Position numbers and translations under genes: made by a program. A DNA stretch of 46,383 bases from Pseudomonadota bacterium (GTDB lineage: Bacteria; Pseudomonadota; Alphaproteobacteria; Sphingomonadales; Sphingomonadaceae): NCBI GenBank assembly GCA_023424095.1, contig JAFAEG010000051.1, forward strand, positions 1-46,383, read 5' to 3'. Below, piece by piece: positions 1 to 8,201 of the stretch (position 1 is its first letter; each line of letters begins with the position of its first letter). A model generated the notes under the pieces. It saw only the letters and a program-made list of their open reading frames with translations. It searched no databases and was not told the origin of the DNA.

Positions 1-1
1 A

Positions 2-577
2 ATGACCGACATGCTGCCGGGGGGCGTGACCAGCGGCAGGGGCCGCGCCGCCGCGCTCGGCCGGCCGACCGGCGGCAAGACCGGTACCACCAGTTCCGAG
101 AAAGACGGCTATTTCGTCGGCTTCTCCAGCGGGCTGACGACGGGCGTCTGGTACGGCCGCGACGACAATCGCCGAATCCCCGGCCTCGCCGGCGGCAATC
201 GTCCCGCCCAGGCCTTTCGTGACTTCATGGCGGCAGCGACCGCCAACCGTCCGGTCGAGGAATTCGTCACCGACGTCGCCGCGCCGGAATGGCAGCAGGA
301 GGAAATCGAGCCGGTGCCGCTCGATGAAGGCAATTTGATGAGCCAGGAGGGCGACGGCATCCCGTCCGAAGATCCGGGCGAGCGGCCCTATGACGAGCAG
401 GTCGGCGAGCCGCCGCGCCAGGTCGAACCTACCGCCCCCGAGCAGGATTCCGCGCCGGAGCCGGTCCGCGTCGGCCCGCCGCCGCGCCCGACCACCACGC
501 CGCCCCGGCAGACCCCGCCGGGCTTCGATCCCCAACCCGAACGTCGCCCGCAACCCGAGCCGGCCGTCAACGATTAA
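2..577 (+). CDS. Penicillin-binding protein 1A family, C-terminal fragment
   Basis: This is the 3' end of a class A penicillin-binding protein, a periplasmic membrane-anchored enzyme that polymerises glycan strands and cross-links peptidoglycan. The reading frame is open to the window edge, so the start, membrane anchor, glycosyltransferase domain and SxxK/SxN motifs lie outside. What remains shows the transpeptidase KTGT motif (visible residues 26-29), followed by the family pattern of a GVWYGRDD block and a GG..PA..F..FM segment near the domain end. After about residue 95 comes a long acidic and proline-rich tail (many PP, RP and PEP runs) that is probably disordered and varies in this family. 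The TAA stop interlocks with the stop of the convergent gene. Whether it is PBP1a or another class A enzyme cannot be settled from the fragment. Confidence 0.85.
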   Translation: MTDMLPGGVTSGRGRAAALGRPTGGKTGTTSSEKDGYFVGFSSGLTTGVWYGRDDNRRIPGLAGGNRPAQAFRDFMAAATANRPVEEFVTDVAAPEWQQEEIEPVPLDEGNLMSQEGDGIPSEDPGERPYDEQVGEPPRQVEPTAPEQDSAPEPVRVGPPPRPTTTPPRQTPPGFDPQPERRPQPEPAVND

Positions 578-1296
578 GCCGCGACCCGGTGCAAAGCGGC
601 GCTCTCGCGGCGCAGCCAGGCGCGGGCGGGTGACGGATCTTCGCCGAACAACTCGGCCACCAGCGCGTGAAATTCCGGCCCATGGTGCATGTGGACCATG
701 TGCGCGACCTCATGCGCGACCGTCGCCCGGCGCACGAAATCGGGCGTCAGGATCAGCCGCCAGCTATAACGGATTTCGCCGCGCGCCGAGCAGCTGCCCC
801 AGCGCGAACGCGGATCCCCGATCGAGACCCGCCCGGGCGCCTTGCCGAGCTTCGCCGCATATTCCGCCGTCTCGCGCGCCAGCAGGGTCAGCGCCTCGCG
901 CCGCAGCCAGCGCAGCAGGCGAGCCTCAAGCCCTTCCAGCGGACCGCCGCAGACGATCCGCTCCTCGCCGAGCGCGATCCGCCTTGGCCGTCCCGCTTCC
1001 CAATCGATCAGATGCGGCCGGCCGAACAGCATCAGCGCCGCGCCCGGCGCCAGCCGCGTCGCCTCCGGCCGGGCCGCGACCGCGCCGCGCGCCCATTCCT
1101 CGTGAGTCGCCGCCCAGGCCAGCGCCTTGCGCCGCGACACGTTGGCCGGGACGGTCAGGGTCAGCCGGCCGCCGCGCCGATCGAGCCGCAGGATCAGCTT
1201 GCGCGCGCGGCGATTGACCCGGAGGGTCAGAGGCGCGCCGCCCAGGCTCAGTTCAGAGGTCGCGGTCGACAAGGTGATATTCGATCTCGCCGGCAT
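574..1296 (-). CDS. YgjP/SprT-like zinc metallopeptidase (DUF45 family)
   Basis: A predicted cytosolic zinc metalloprotein of about 240 residues. The family signature is seen directly: SRWGSCS near residues 164-170 and the zinc motif HEVAH at 195-199, followed by HHGPEFH, with the glutamate as the likely catalytic base. Substrates of bacterial YgjP proteins are not well established. The ATG at 1296 is the most plausible start; it overlaps the end of the YcgN-like gene by 44 nt, and a later TTG or CTG start is possible because the conserved part begins near residue 17. It is probably the last gene of a leftward operon with the SCO1 and YcgN-like genes. Its TAA shares the four bases TTAA with the stop of the penicillin-binding protein gene. 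Confidence 0.8.
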   Translation of the reverse strand: MPARSNITLSTATSELSLGGAPLTLRVNRRARKLILRLDRRGGRLTLTVPANVSRRKALAWAATHEEWARGAVAARPEATRLAPGAALMLFGRPHLIDWEAGRPRRIALGEERIVCGGPLEGLEARLLRWLRREALTLLARETAEYAAKLGKAPGRVSIGDPRSRWGSCSARGEIRYSWRLILTPDFVRRATVAHEVAHMVHMHHGPEFHALVAELFGEDPSPARAWLRRESAALHRVAA

Positions 1297-1693
1297 CCTC
1301 CTCGGCGATCGTCCAGCCGCGCACCGAAATCTGCGCGTCGTGCACGCTCTCCGGATCCCCACTGAGCAGATAATGCCAATCGAATAACGGCTTCTTCTCG
1401 AAGCGCAGCCGGTAGGCGCAGGTCGAGGGCAGCCAGTCCATGTCCTGCAGCTTCGCGAGGGTCAGCCGGACGCAATCGGGCACATATATGCGGCGATTCT
1501 TATAGTCGCTGCACCGTCCCGAGCGCCGGTCGAGCAATTTGCAGGCGACGTTGCTCGGGTAAATCTCGCCGGTCTCGGCATCTTCCAATTTGTGCAGGCA
1601 GCATTTGCCGCAGCCATCGCACAAAGCCTCCCACTCGGCGGCGTTCAGCGCCTCGATCGGGAGCTCCCAGAATTTGTCCCTCAGCGCACCCAC
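1253..1693 (-). CDS. YcgN/YkgJ-type cysteine-cluster protein (UPF0260)
   Basis: A 146-residue cysteine-rich protein of the UPF0260/YkgJ superfamily. Eight cysteines are spaced as in that family: C25, C28, C31, C32, C51, C61, C74 and C92, with the CDGCGKCC cluster near the N-terminus. The cysteines suggest a zinc or iron-sulfur site; the function is not established. The start is a GTG at 1693, which overlaps the end of the SCO1 gene by 13 nt, so the two are probably translationally coupled. The length agrees with the family. Being coupled to a copper chaperone gene suggests a role in metal handling, but that is inference from context only. Confidence 0.85.
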   Translation of the reverse strand: MGALRDKFWELPIEALNAAEWEALCDGCGKCCLHKLEDAETGEIYPSNVACKLLDRRSGRCSDYKNRRIYVPDCVRLTLAKLQDMDWLPSTCAYRLRFEKKPLFDWHYLLSGDPESVHDAQISVRGWTIAEEDAGEIEYHLVDRDL

Positions 1694-2292
1694 CGGCTGA
1701 GCTCCGCGGCGAAACCTTCGGGCCCCATATCATGCGGGACGATGGTGATCGGCTCGCCATTGGGCCCGAACAGCATCACGATCCGGCTGTGATCGACATT
1801 GTAGCCGCCGCCGGGGCTGGTCTCGCCCTTCGACGCATAGACGCCATATTCCTGCGCCGCCGCATCGATTTCCTGCTGGCTGCCGGTCAGGCCGATCAGG
1901 CGGGGGTGGAAATTGGCGACATAGCGCTTCATCATTTCCGGCGTGTCACGCGTCGGATCGACGGTGATGAAGATCGGCTGCACCTTCGCCGCGCGCGCCG
2001 CATCCTCGCCTTCGAACCGGCGCATGCCGGCGCCCAGCACCTGCAGATCGACCGGGCAGACATCCGGGCAATTGGTGAAGCCGAAATAGATCAGGCGATA
2101 TTTGCCGTTGAAGTCGGTGTCGCGGACCCGGCGCCCATCCTGGTCGATCAGGCTGAACGGTCCGCCGACCGTCGATCCGGCCAGCGTCCCTTCCTGCTGC
2201 TGCTGTGCGGCGGGGGCGGCACCCTGGCCGCAGGCTGCAAGGAGAAGGAGGGCGGCGGCGAATGGCCCCCGCAAAAGCGCGCGATGGTTCAT
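1681..2292 (-). CDS. SCO1/SenC family copper chaperone lipoprotein
   Basis: A 203-residue exported thioredoxin-fold protein of the SCO1/SenC family, which delivers copper to the CuA site of cytochrome c oxidase. The N-terminus is a lipoprotein signal with lipobox LAAC, so C21 is the likely lipidated residue and the protein should be anchored at the periplasmic side of a membrane. The copper-binding CxxxC is present (C75 and C79 in FTNCPDVCP), as is the distal histidine H168 in VDHSRIV. All three ligands are intact. It leads a leftward operon with the YcgN-like and YgjP-like genes and is transcribed divergently from the ankyrin gene across a 67-bp gap that must hold both promoters. Confidence 0.93.
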   Translation of the reverse strand: MNHRALLRGPFAAALLLLAACGQGAAPAAQQQQEGTLAGSTVGGPFSLIDQDGRRVRDTDFNGKYRLIYFGFTNCPDVCPVDLQVLGAGMRRFEGEDAARAAKVQPIFITVDPTRDTPEMMKRYVANFHPRLIGLTGSQQEIDAAAQEYGVYASKGETSPGGGYNVDHSRIVMLFGPNGEPITIVPHDMGPEGFAAELSRWVR

Positions 2293-2359
2293 GACAAGGC
2301 CAGCCTTGCTTTGCTAAGCGCCCAGGATCAAGCCGCTATCCCTTACAGGTATCCGAGTC

Positions 2360-2980
2360 ATGCGCCGCTTCCCGCGTTTCGTCCTGCCCGCCATGATCGT
2401 CGCAACGATCGCCGCCCCGCTCGCGGCGCAGGCTTTCTCCGAATCCTATACCTTCCTGAAAGCGGTGCGCAGCGGCGATGCGGCGGTGGTCGAGCGGGTC
2501 GCGAACAATCCGAGCTCAAGCGCGCTCAATGCGCGCGAGGAAGGCTCCGGCGAGGGCGCGCTCCACATCCTCGTGCGGCAGCGTAATCTGACCTGGGTGG
2601 CCTATCTGCTCAGCCGCGGCGCCCGCCCCGATCTGCCGATGAACGACGGCACGACGCCGCTCGGCCTGGCCGCCCAGCTCGGCTGGGTGGAAGGCGCGAC
2701 GCAATTGCTGGGCCGCGGCGCGCGGGTCGATATCGCCAATCAGCGGGGCGAAACGCCGCTCATCCTGGCGGTGCAGGCGCGCCACGTCTCGGTTGCGGAC
2801 CGGCTGGCGATGGTCACTTTGTTGCTGGGCCAGGGCGCCGACCCCAATCGGCAGGACAATTTCGCGGGCTATTCGGCGCTCGATTACGCCCGCCAGGACA
2901 GCCGCACCCCGGAAATCCTGCGTGCGCTCCAGCAGCCGCGCCAGCGCACCGGCAACAACAGCATCGGGCCGAATCAATAA
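2360..2980 (+). CDS. Exported ankyrin-repeat protein
   Basis: A 206-residue protein with an N-terminal signal peptide (basic MRRFPRF, hydrophobic core, probable cleavage after AAQA near residue 25) followed by about four ankyrin repeats. Repeat hallmarks are visible, for example GEGALHILVRQRN, GTTPLGLAAQLGW, GETPLILAVQARH and GYSALDYARQ. Such periplasmic ankyrin proteins act as binding scaffolds; the partner is unknown. The gene is monocistronic and convergent with the MmcB gene, with only about 20 bp between the stops. I do not recognise a named orthologue. Confidence 0.85.
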   Translation: MRRFPRFVLPAMIVATIAAPLAAQAFSESYTFLKAVRSGDAAVVERVANNPSSSALNAREEGSGEGALHILVRQRNLTWVAYLLSRGARPDLPMNDGTTPLGLAAQLGWVEGATQLLGRGARVDIANQRGETPLILAVQARHVSVADRLAMVTLLLGQGADPNRQDNFAGYSALDYARQDSRTPEILRALQQPRQRTGNNSIGPNQ

Positions 2981-3001
2981 ACTGCGTGCGAGCGCAGCCG
3001 C

Positions 3002-3502
3002 TCACTCGATGATCATCAATTCGGCGAGGCCGGGGTCGAGATCGCCGGCCAGTCGCCGCGCGGCGCGGCGGGCGAAGCGCAACGTCTCCGCCTTGCGCCG
3101 GGCGGCCGCAAGCTTGCGCAAAGGCGCTTCCCGGATCACCGCCGCATCATAGCGGTCGGCGACGATCAGGCCGGAACAATGCTGGCCCTTCTCGTCGCAG
3201 TCGAGCAGATCGAGCGCGAAGCCGGTGGGCACCGCCCAGAAGAAATAGTCGCAATAATCGAGATAATCCGGCCACTTGCCGTCGCCGAGCAGATCGGCGC
3301 GCGACACCTTGATCTCGACGATGGTGATCAGGCCGGCCGAATCGATCGCCATCAGATCGGCGCGGCGGCCGTTCGGCAGCGGCGCCTCGCAGATCGCGAA
3401 CTGGTCCTGCCGGAAGAACAAGCGCCCGATGCCGCGCGCCACGTCACGCGCGACCATCGGTGCGTCATCGAAGCAAGGTGGTGAGTCCGGGCGGGCGGCC
3501 AT
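3002..3502 (-). CDS. mmcB: MmcB family DNA repair nuclease-like protein
   Basis: A 166-residue protein of the MmcB family, associated in Caulobacter with the DNA-damage response. The core looks like a PD-(D/E)xK endonuclease fold: an RADLMAID segment, then IVEIKVSRADLLGDGKWPDYLDYCDYFF, in which the aspartate, glutamate and lysine (D..ExK) can form the active site. The annotated ATG is at 3502; an internal ATG at 3457 would remove 15 variable residues and also fits the family length. I see no clear LexA box just upstream, and the leader is short because the sleB terminator lies about 40 bp beyond the start on the far side. Confidence 0.82.
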   Translation of the reverse strand: MAARPDSPPCFDDAPMVARDVARGIGRLFFRQDQFAICEAPLPNGRRADLMAIDSAGLITIVEIKVSRADLLGDGKWPDYLDYCDYFFWAVPTGFALDLLDCDEKGQHCSGLIVADRYDAAVIREAPLRKLAAARRKAETLRFARRAARRLAGDLDPGLAELMIIE

Positions 3503-3529
3503 CGGCGGAAACTAGAATGAACCGGGAAC

Positions 3530-3564
3530 AAATGAAAGAGGCCGACGCAACTGGCGCCGGCCCC
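3530..3564 (-). terminator. Rho-independent terminator after the SleB-type hydrolase gene
   Basis: On the minus strand, GGCCGGCGC (3562-3554) pairs with GCGTCGGCC (3548-3540) around a CAGTT loop, with one G.U wobble, and is followed by TCTTTCATTTG. It begins about 25 bp after the hydrolase stop, so it fits termination of that leftward transcript ahead of mmcB. Confidence 0.65.
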
Positions 3565-3587
3565 TCACCTACCGCGCGGGGGAGAAA

Positions 3588-4226
3588 TCAGCGGTAGAAA
3601 ATATGATTGCCGATGCGGGCGATGCGCGGGCGGCCCCAGCGCGGATTGACGTAAGTGGCGTGGAAGAACAGCGAATCGTCGCCGGTCGCGTCGGCCAGAT
3701 CGTTCATCGCGATATGGGCGATCGCCGCGGCGCGCTGCCAGGCGGCGCTTTCCCGCGGCGCCGACGGGATCACGCCCCGGCGCACAAAGGAGAATTGGCT
3801 CGGCTGCTTCACCACGTCGCAGACGGTGCTGCGGAAACGGCCCGAGCGGACACGGTTGAGGATCACTTCCGCCACCGCGAGCTGGCCGTCGAGCGGCTCG
3901 CCGCGCGATTCGTAATAGACCGCGCTCGCCAGGCAATCGAACTCTTCGCCGGTGCCGGCAGCGCCGCTATGCTCGGCGACCAGTTCGGCCAAAGGACGGC
4001 GCGCGGCAGGCTGTGCGGAGGGCGTCGCGAGGCCTGTCACGCCGGTCGGCGCGGCCGGTGCCACCGTCTGGTGATCGGGGCGGGCCCGCGGCGTCGGCGA
4101 GACGGCGGCGGCCTCAATCGCCACCGGGGTCGCGACGGCAACCGGATCGGTGGCAGCGACGGCGCTGGTCGCGGAACAGAACAAGGCGGTGACCGCGAAG
4201 CCAGCGACGTGGAACGATTTGAACAT
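3588..4226 (-). CDS. SleB-type cell wall hydrolase
   Basis: A 212-residue exported peptidoglycan hydrolase. Residues 1 to about 25 form a signal peptide (hydrophobic stretch ending SAVAA). A low-complexity Ala/Pro/Thr linker follows to about residue 95, and then the hydrolase_2 (SleB/CwlJ) domain: EFDCLASAVYYESRGEP with the conserved glutamate, QLAVAEVILNRV, a QFSF segment and a C-terminal GNHIFYR. Proteins of this kind are lytic transglycosylase-like enzymes; in Gram-negative alphaproteobacteria they are taken to act in wall remodelling. The ATG at 4226 is preferred over the TTG immediately upstream at 4229. A terminator follows directly, so the gene is probably monocistronic. Confidence 0.88.
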   Translation of the reverse strand: MFKSFHVAGFAVTALFCSATSAVAATDPVAVATPVAIEAAAVSPTPRARPDHQTVAPAAPTGVTGLATPSAQPAARRPLAELVAEHSGAAGTGEEFDCLASAVYYESRGEPLDGQLAVAEVILNRVRSGRFRSTVCDVVKQPSQFSFVRRGVIPSAPRESAAWQRAAAIAHIAMNDLADATGDDSLFFHATYVNPRWGRPRIARIGNHIFYR

Positions 4227-4229
4227 CAA

Positions 4230-4390
4230 TCAGAAAGTCTAAGATTGCGGTTGCCCGTCGATCGGCTGCTGCGCGTCAAGGCGCATCGCGTCTGTCTGGA
4301 ACCCCCGTCTCGCGCGCCGCCCTTTACCCCCGGGCGGCCCCCGCTGCTTTCCTGAACTCGATGCAAGGGTGGGCGGGGCCGATATCGTCG
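4230..4390. other. Intergenic region upstream of the SleB-type gene
   Basis: A 161-bp non-coding stretch between two leftward genes. It should hold the promoter of the hydrolase gene. It contains a C/G-rich run near 4322-4345 but I could identify no convincing -35/-10 pair, terminator or repeat in it. Confidence 0.4.
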
Positions 4391-4729
4391 TCAATCGAGC
4401 GCGCGGATTTCGTCGGCGAAGCGTTCGCTGGATGCGGTGTCCAGTTCCACGACCCAGCAATCGGGGTCATATTTGCGCCGCCGGGTCAGGAACCGATCCA
4501 CCTCATCGGCGTTGTCGGCCGCCGCGAGCGGCTGGTCCCAGCGATATTGTCCGTCCGGCTGCAGCAGGCGCTCGAGCAGAATGGCCTGGCGCCCGCGCTC
4601 CGCGAGCAGGATCAATACGGCGCCGGCAGTCGCATCGCCCTTGGTCAGGACGACGCCGGTGCCGCCCTCGCGTTCGGCCAGCCGGATCAGGCTGGACACG
4701 AAGACCGAGGTCGCGAGCCGGGCGCTCAT
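4391..4729 (-). CDS. DUF1491 family protein
   Basis: A 112-residue protein that I recognise as DUF1491, a family found in alphaproteobacteria. It starts MSARLATSVFVSSLIRLAE and contains the conserved GxxxVLTKGDATAGAVLIL region and, near the end, a CWVVELDT block. No catalytic motif, signal peptide or membrane segment is seen; function is unknown. Its start overlaps the stop of the upstream thioesterase gene by four bases (ATGA), so it is translated from the same mRNA as ptsN and the thioesterase. Confidence 0.83.
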   Translation of the reverse strand: MSARLATSVFVSSLIRLAEREGGTGVVLTKGDATAGAVLILLAERGRQAILLERLLQPDGQYRWDQPLAAADNADEVDRFLTRRRKYDPDCWVVELDTASSERFADEIRALD

Positions 4730-5190
4730 CCCTCGCTGCGGTAACCGGGCAGAGCCGACAGAGCGATGTGCGAGCGCATGAAGGTGCCGGTGCCGCGCGC
4801 CGCTTCCTCGCCGCTGCTGTCGACCAGCCGCGCTTCGCCGATCAGCACCCGCCGCCGGCCGCTGATCCAGCGTCCCTCGGCCACCGCGACGCCGCTTTTC
4901 AGCGGACGGGAGAAGTTCAGGTTGAAGCCGGTGGTCAGCAGGAAACGATCGCTGACATTGCTGTTGCAGGCATAGAAAGCGGCGTCGTCCATCATCTTGA
5001 AATAGAGCGTGCCATGCGCCGCGCCCGCCGCGTGAAAATGGGCCGGATCCACTTCGAAGCGGATCCGCGCGAAGCCGGCTTCGACGATCTCGAGCTCGGA
5101 ACGGAAAGCGGCGTTGATCGGGGCGGCCCGATACAGGCTCTCGAGCGCGCGGAAATGCGCGCCCTCGCCGCCGCCCAAGTCAGGCTGCAT
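4726..5190 (-). CDS. PaaI-like hotdog-fold thioesterase
   Basis: A 154-residue single hotdog-domain protein of the PaaI/YbgC-like thioesterase group. Typical features are the NAAFRSELEIVEAGFARIRFEV strand, the central HGTLYFKMMDDAAFYACNS helix where these enzymes carry catalytic residues (here H, then M-D-D), and the FLLTTGFNLNFSRPLKSG strand. It probably hydrolyses an acyl-CoA or similar thioester; the substrate cannot be read from the sequence. It overlaps ptsN upstream by 11 nt and DUF1491 downstream by 4 nt. Confidence 0.82.
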   Translation of the reverse strand: MQPDLGGGEGAHFRALESLYRAAPINAAFRSELEIVEAGFARIRFEVDPAHFHAAGAAHGTLYFKMMDDAAFYACNSNVSDRFLLTTGFNLNFSRPLKSGVAVAEGRWISGRRRVLIGEARLVDSSGEEAARGTGTFMRSHIALSALPGYRSEG

Positions 5191-5647
5191 CGCGCGCCTC
5201 GCCGCCGGTCAGCAGGGCGTAAATGGCATCGCGCGAACGGGCGCCGCGCAATTTCGCCAGCATCTGCTTGTCGCGCATCACCCGGCTGACCCGCGCCAGC
5301 GCCTTCAGATGGTCCGCGCCGGCATCCACCGGGGAGGCGAGCATGAAGACCAGGTCGACCGGCAAGCGATCCACCGCCTGATATTGCAGCGGCGTGGCGA
5401 GCCGCGCGAAGAAACCGGAGATGCGATCGGTCCCCGGCAGCCGAACGTGCGGCAAAGCGACGCCGCCGCCGAAGCCGGTCGAGCCAAGCTTCTCCCGCTC
5501 GGCGAGTGCCGCCGCGATCTCGCGCACGTCGACGCCGATCCGGCGCGCGCTGACCGTCGCCAGATGCTGCAGCAGGCCCTTCTTGCTGGTCACGCCCACG
5601 GCTTCATCGACCCCGTCCGGGGCAAGGATATCGGATAAATCTGTCAT
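5180..5647 (-). CDS. ptsN: PTS IIA-like nitrogen regulatory protein PtsN
   Basis: A 155-residue EIIA(Ntr) protein, the terminal phosphoacceptor of the nitrogen-related phosphotransferase system, a cytosolic regulator rather than a sugar transporter component. The phospho-histidine is H67 in the motif GGGVALPHVRLPG. Length and sequence match the family. It follows the hibernation factor gene by 36 bp, the common hpf-ptsN arrangement; rpoN, often upstream of hpf, is absent here. The downstream thioesterase and DUF1491 genes overlap it and form one leftward operon. Confidence 0.92.
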   Translation of the reverse strand: MTDLSDILAPDGVDEAVGVTSKKGLLQHLATVSARRIGVDVREIAAALAEREKLGSTGFGGGVALPHVRLPGTDRISGFFARLATPLQYQAVDRLPVDLVFMLASPVDAGADHLKALARVSRVMRDKQMLAKLRGARSRDAIYALLTGGEARDAA

Positions 5648-5683
5648 GGCTCCGCCCCCATCCGGGGCTCAGTTGCGCTGAAT

Positions 5684-6253
5684 TCAGGACTGCCGGGGTT
5701 CGACCCAGCCGATCGTACCGTCGCCTCGTCGGTAGACCATGTTCAGCGCCTGCGTCGCGCCATTGCGGAACAGCAAGGCATTGGTGTTCCTCAGGTCGAG
5801 AATCATTACCGCGTCGGACACGCTGGCCTCCGGAATGTCGACCTGCATTTCGGCCACGATGGGCGGATTGTCCACCGGCTCTTCCGCTTCGGGCGGCGGC
5901 GCGAAGACGGTGTAGCCCGCATCGAGGCCGGATTCCTCGCGCCGGGTGACGCCGGAACGGTCCTTCAGCCGGCTCTTGTAGCGCTTCAGCTGAGTCTCGA
6001 TCCGCTCGGCCGCCTGATCGAAGGCGGGATGGGCCGATGGCGCCTGCGCCGAGCCTTTCAGGACGACGCCCTGTGGCACGCGCAGCACCACGTCGCAGGT
6101 GAAGCTGTGATCGTGCGGTCCTTTGCCGAACGTCACCTGGGTGGACAGAGCGCGATCGAAATAGCGGTCGGCGATGGCGGTCAGCCGGTCGGTGACATGG
6201 CCACGCAGCGCTTCGCCAGTGTCGACCTGATGGCCGGAAATGCGGATATCCAT
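5684..6253 (-). CDS. hpf: Long-form ribosome hibernation promoting factor
   Basis: A 189-residue HPF/RaiA protein that binds the 30S decoding region and promotes inactive ribosome dimers in slow growth. The N-terminal S30AE domain starts MDIRISGHQVDTGEALRGHV and runs to about residue 105. A linker follows, then the C-terminal dimerisation domain at about 130-187 with DAVMILDLRNTNALLFRNGAT and a final GTIGWVEPR. Having both domains makes it the long form, which is normal in alphaproteobacteria. It heads the leftward hpf-ptsN-thioesterase-DUF1491 group and lies 54 bp after dnaQ. Confidence 0.93.
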   Translation of the reverse strand: MDIRISGHQVDTGEALRGHVTDRLTAIADRYFDRALSTQVTFGKGPHDHSFTCDVVLRVPQGVVLKGSAQAPSAHPAFDQAAERIETQLKRYKSRLKDRSGVTRREESGLDAGYTVFAPPPEAEEPVDNPPIVAEMQVDIPEASVSDAVMILDLRNTNALLFRNGATQALNMVYRRGDGTIGWVEPRQS

Positions 6254-6307
6254 AAGCCTCTTTCCTCAACGCTGCCGGGGCGCATGTGCGGTCCCGTCAG
6301 GCAAGCT

Positions 6308-7009
6308 TCAACCGGCGGGGGCGAGTGTCGCCCAGAGCGGCTCCGACAGATTCTTCATAAACGCGTCGTGCCGCGCCAGCTCTTCCGCGCTCGCCGCATG
6401 CGGGCGCGGGGTCCGGGCCCAGCTCGCCGCCGGCGTCTCGAGCGTGACGACTTCCACCGCTGTGACCGCCGGTTCGGCCGCCAGGCCAAGTCCGATCTGC
6501 CGGCCGCCGGTCAGTTCGACATAGACCTGCGCCAGCAATTGCGCGTCGATCAGCGCGCCATGCTTGATCCGGATGCTCCGGTCGACGCCGTAGCGGGTGC
6601 ACAGAGCGTCCAGACTGTGCTTCGCGCCCGGCAGGCGCTGCCGGGCAATCGGCAAGGTGTCGATCATCCGCGTCATGCAGATCAGATCGCGGCCGCACAG
6701 AGTCAGTTCGTGGTTCAGGAAGCCGAAATCGAACGGCGCATTGTGGGCGACGATCGGCGTGTCTTCGAGAAAGTCGAGCAATTCCGCGCAAATGTCCCCG
6801 AACAGCGGCTTGTCGGACAGGAAGACGTCGCTGAGCCCGTGAACCGCTTCCGCGCCGGCGGGCATGGTGCGGCAGGGATTGAAATAAGCGTGGAAGGTGC
6901 GGCCGGTCTCGACCCGGTTGAACAGTTCGACGCAGCCGATTTCGACCATGCGGTCGCCGCCCAGCGGGCTCAACCCGGTGGTTTCCGTATCCAGAACGAT
7001 TTCACGCAT
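6308..7009 (-). CDS. dnaQ: DNA polymerase III epsilon subunit (proofreading exonuclease)
   Basis: A 233-residue DnaQ, the 3'-5' proofreading subunit of the replicative polymerase core. The DEDDh exonuclease motifs are intact: ExoI DTETTG with D7 and E9, ExoII in VAHNAPFDFGFLNHEL, and ExoIII HGALIDAQLLAQVY with the catalytic histidine and aspartate. The C-terminal tail after about residue 185 should bind the alpha subunit. It is the last gene of the ppsR-maf-coaE-dnaQ leftward run next to the putative origin, starting 8 bp after the coaE stop. Confidence 0.95.
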   Translation of the reverse strand: MREIVLDTETTGLSPLGGDRMVEIGCVELFNRVETGRTFHAYFNPCRTMPAGAEAVHGLSDVFLSDKPLFGDICAELLDFLEDTPIVAHNAPFDFGFLNHELTLCGRDLICMTRMIDTLPIARQRLPGAKHSLDALCTRYGVDRSIRIKHGALIDAQLLAQVYVELTGGRQIGLGLAAEPAVTAVEVVTLETPAASWARTPRPHAASAEELARHDAFMKNLSEPLWATLAPAG

Positions 7010-7017
7010 GCCGGTTC

Positions 7018-7614
7018 CTATGAGTCCGTGGCGCGGCCAAGTCCAGCGATGATGCGGCGAACCGCTTGCCGCGTCTCCTCCATCGTCCCACCGGTCGGGA
7101 TAACATAATCGGCGCGGCGGCGTTTCTCCTCATCCGGCATCTGCAAAGCGAGGATCGAGGCGAACTTGCCCGGGGTCATGCCCGGCCGCGACAGCACCCG
7201 GCGGCACTGCACCTCGGCCGGCGCGGAGACCACGGCGATCTTGTCCACCGCGCTCGCCAGCCCCTTTTCGAACAGCAAGGGAATATCGAGCAGCACGAGC
7301 GGCGCGTCGTGATGCGCCTCGAGGAAGAGCCGGCGCTCGCGGGCCACGGCGGGATGAACCAGCCCTTCCAGATTCTGCAGCGCCTGCGGCTCGGCCAGGA
7401 CGCGCTCGGCCAGGGCGCTGCGATTGACCCCGTCCGCATCGGTCGTTCCCGGAAAACAGGCTTCGATCGCCGCGACCAGTTCGCCTTCCGGCCCCTGCAA
7501 ACGGTGCACCACCGCATCCGCATCGAACACGGGCACGCCTTCCTCGGCGAACATCTTCGCCACCGTGGACTTGCCCATTCCGATCGAACCGGTGAGGCCG
7601 AGAATGACCGTCAT
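7018..7614 (-). CDS. coaE: Dephospho-CoA kinase
   Basis: A 198-residue enzyme that phosphorylates the ribose 3'-OH of dephospho-CoA, the last step of coenzyme A synthesis. The P-loop GSIGMGKST is near residues 9-17, and the CoaE block HPAVARERRLFLEAH followed by LVLLDIPLLFE is present. The reading frame stays open for 51 codons further upstream, but the ATG at 7614 gives the normal N-terminus and overlaps the maf stop in an ATGA junction, so it is preferred. Confidence 0.94.
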   Translation of the reverse strand: MTVILGLTGSIGMGKSTVAKMFAEEGVPVFDADAVVHRLQGPEGELVAAIEACFPGTTDADGVNRSALAERVLAEPQALQNLEGLVHPAVARERRLFLEAHHDAPLVLLDIPLLFEKGLASAVDKIAVVSAPAEVQCRRVLSRPGMTPGKFASILALQMPDEEKRRRADYVIPTGGTMEETRQAVRRIIAGLGRATDS

Positions 7615-8201
7615 GACGTCAAAACTCCGAGCCGCCGCAGTTCGGCCAGCAACGGCAACAGCGGCAGGCCGAGAATGGCGAAGTGACTGCCCTCGATCCG
7701 TTCGAACAATTGGGCGCCCATGCCTTCGACGCGATAGCCGCCGACATTCCAGCGCACCGCGTCCCATTCCGCTTTGACATAGGCACGGATGAAGCCGTCA
7801 GAGAGCGAACGCATGCTCAGGCTCGCGGTTTCCGTCGTGGTCCAGACCTGCTCACCTCCCTGGGTCAGCACGGCCGCAGTATGGAGCCGGTGGGTCGCGC
7901 CGGACAATTTGCGCAACTGCGCGGCCAGATCCTCGCGCGAGCGGGGCTTGCTCAGCAGCGAACGGTCGGCGCATTCCAGCACCTGGTCCGAACCGAGCAC
8001 CAACGCCGTTTCATCCTCGGCCGAGACCGCCTTCAGGAAGGCCAACCCGCCGGCAATCTGCCAGGCGTCACGACCCTCGGCGATCAGCGCCAGCTTGGCA
8101 TTCTCCTCGTCAAACTCGCTTCGGACGGGCTCGAACGGCACGCCGGCCTGCTCGAGCATCAGCCGCCGGGTCGCGCTTTGCGAGGCGAGCAGCAATCTCA
8201 T
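7611..8201 (-). CDS. maf: Maf-like nucleoside triphosphate pyrophosphatase
   Basis: A 196-residue Maf/HAM1-like house-cleaning pyrophosphatase thought to remove non-canonical or modified nucleotides. The N-terminal S-x-S-x-x-R motif is seen in LLLASQSATRRLML, and the VLGSDQVLE and GATHRLHTAAVL blocks of the family follow. It overlaps both neighbours by four bases (ATGA), with ppsR upstream and coaE downstream. The maf-coaE-dnaQ order resembles the gene cluster beside the Caulobacter origin; aroE, which I recall lying between maf and coaE there, is missing. Confidence 0.92.
   Translation of the reverse strand: MRLLLASQSATRRLMLEQAGVPFEPVRSEFDEENAKLALIAEGRDAWQIAGGLAFLKAVSAEDETALVLGSDQVLECADRSLLSKPRSREDLAAQLRKLSGATHRLHTAAVLTQGGEQVWTTTETASLSMRSLSDGFIRAYVKAEWDAVRWNVGGYRVEGMGAQLFERIEGSHFAILGLPLLPLLAELRRLGVLTS

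Noticed and set aside
2981..3001. CTGCG...CGCAG hairpin between convergent ankyrin and mmcB genes
   Set aside because: Only five base pairs and no T-tract; too weak to call a terminator.
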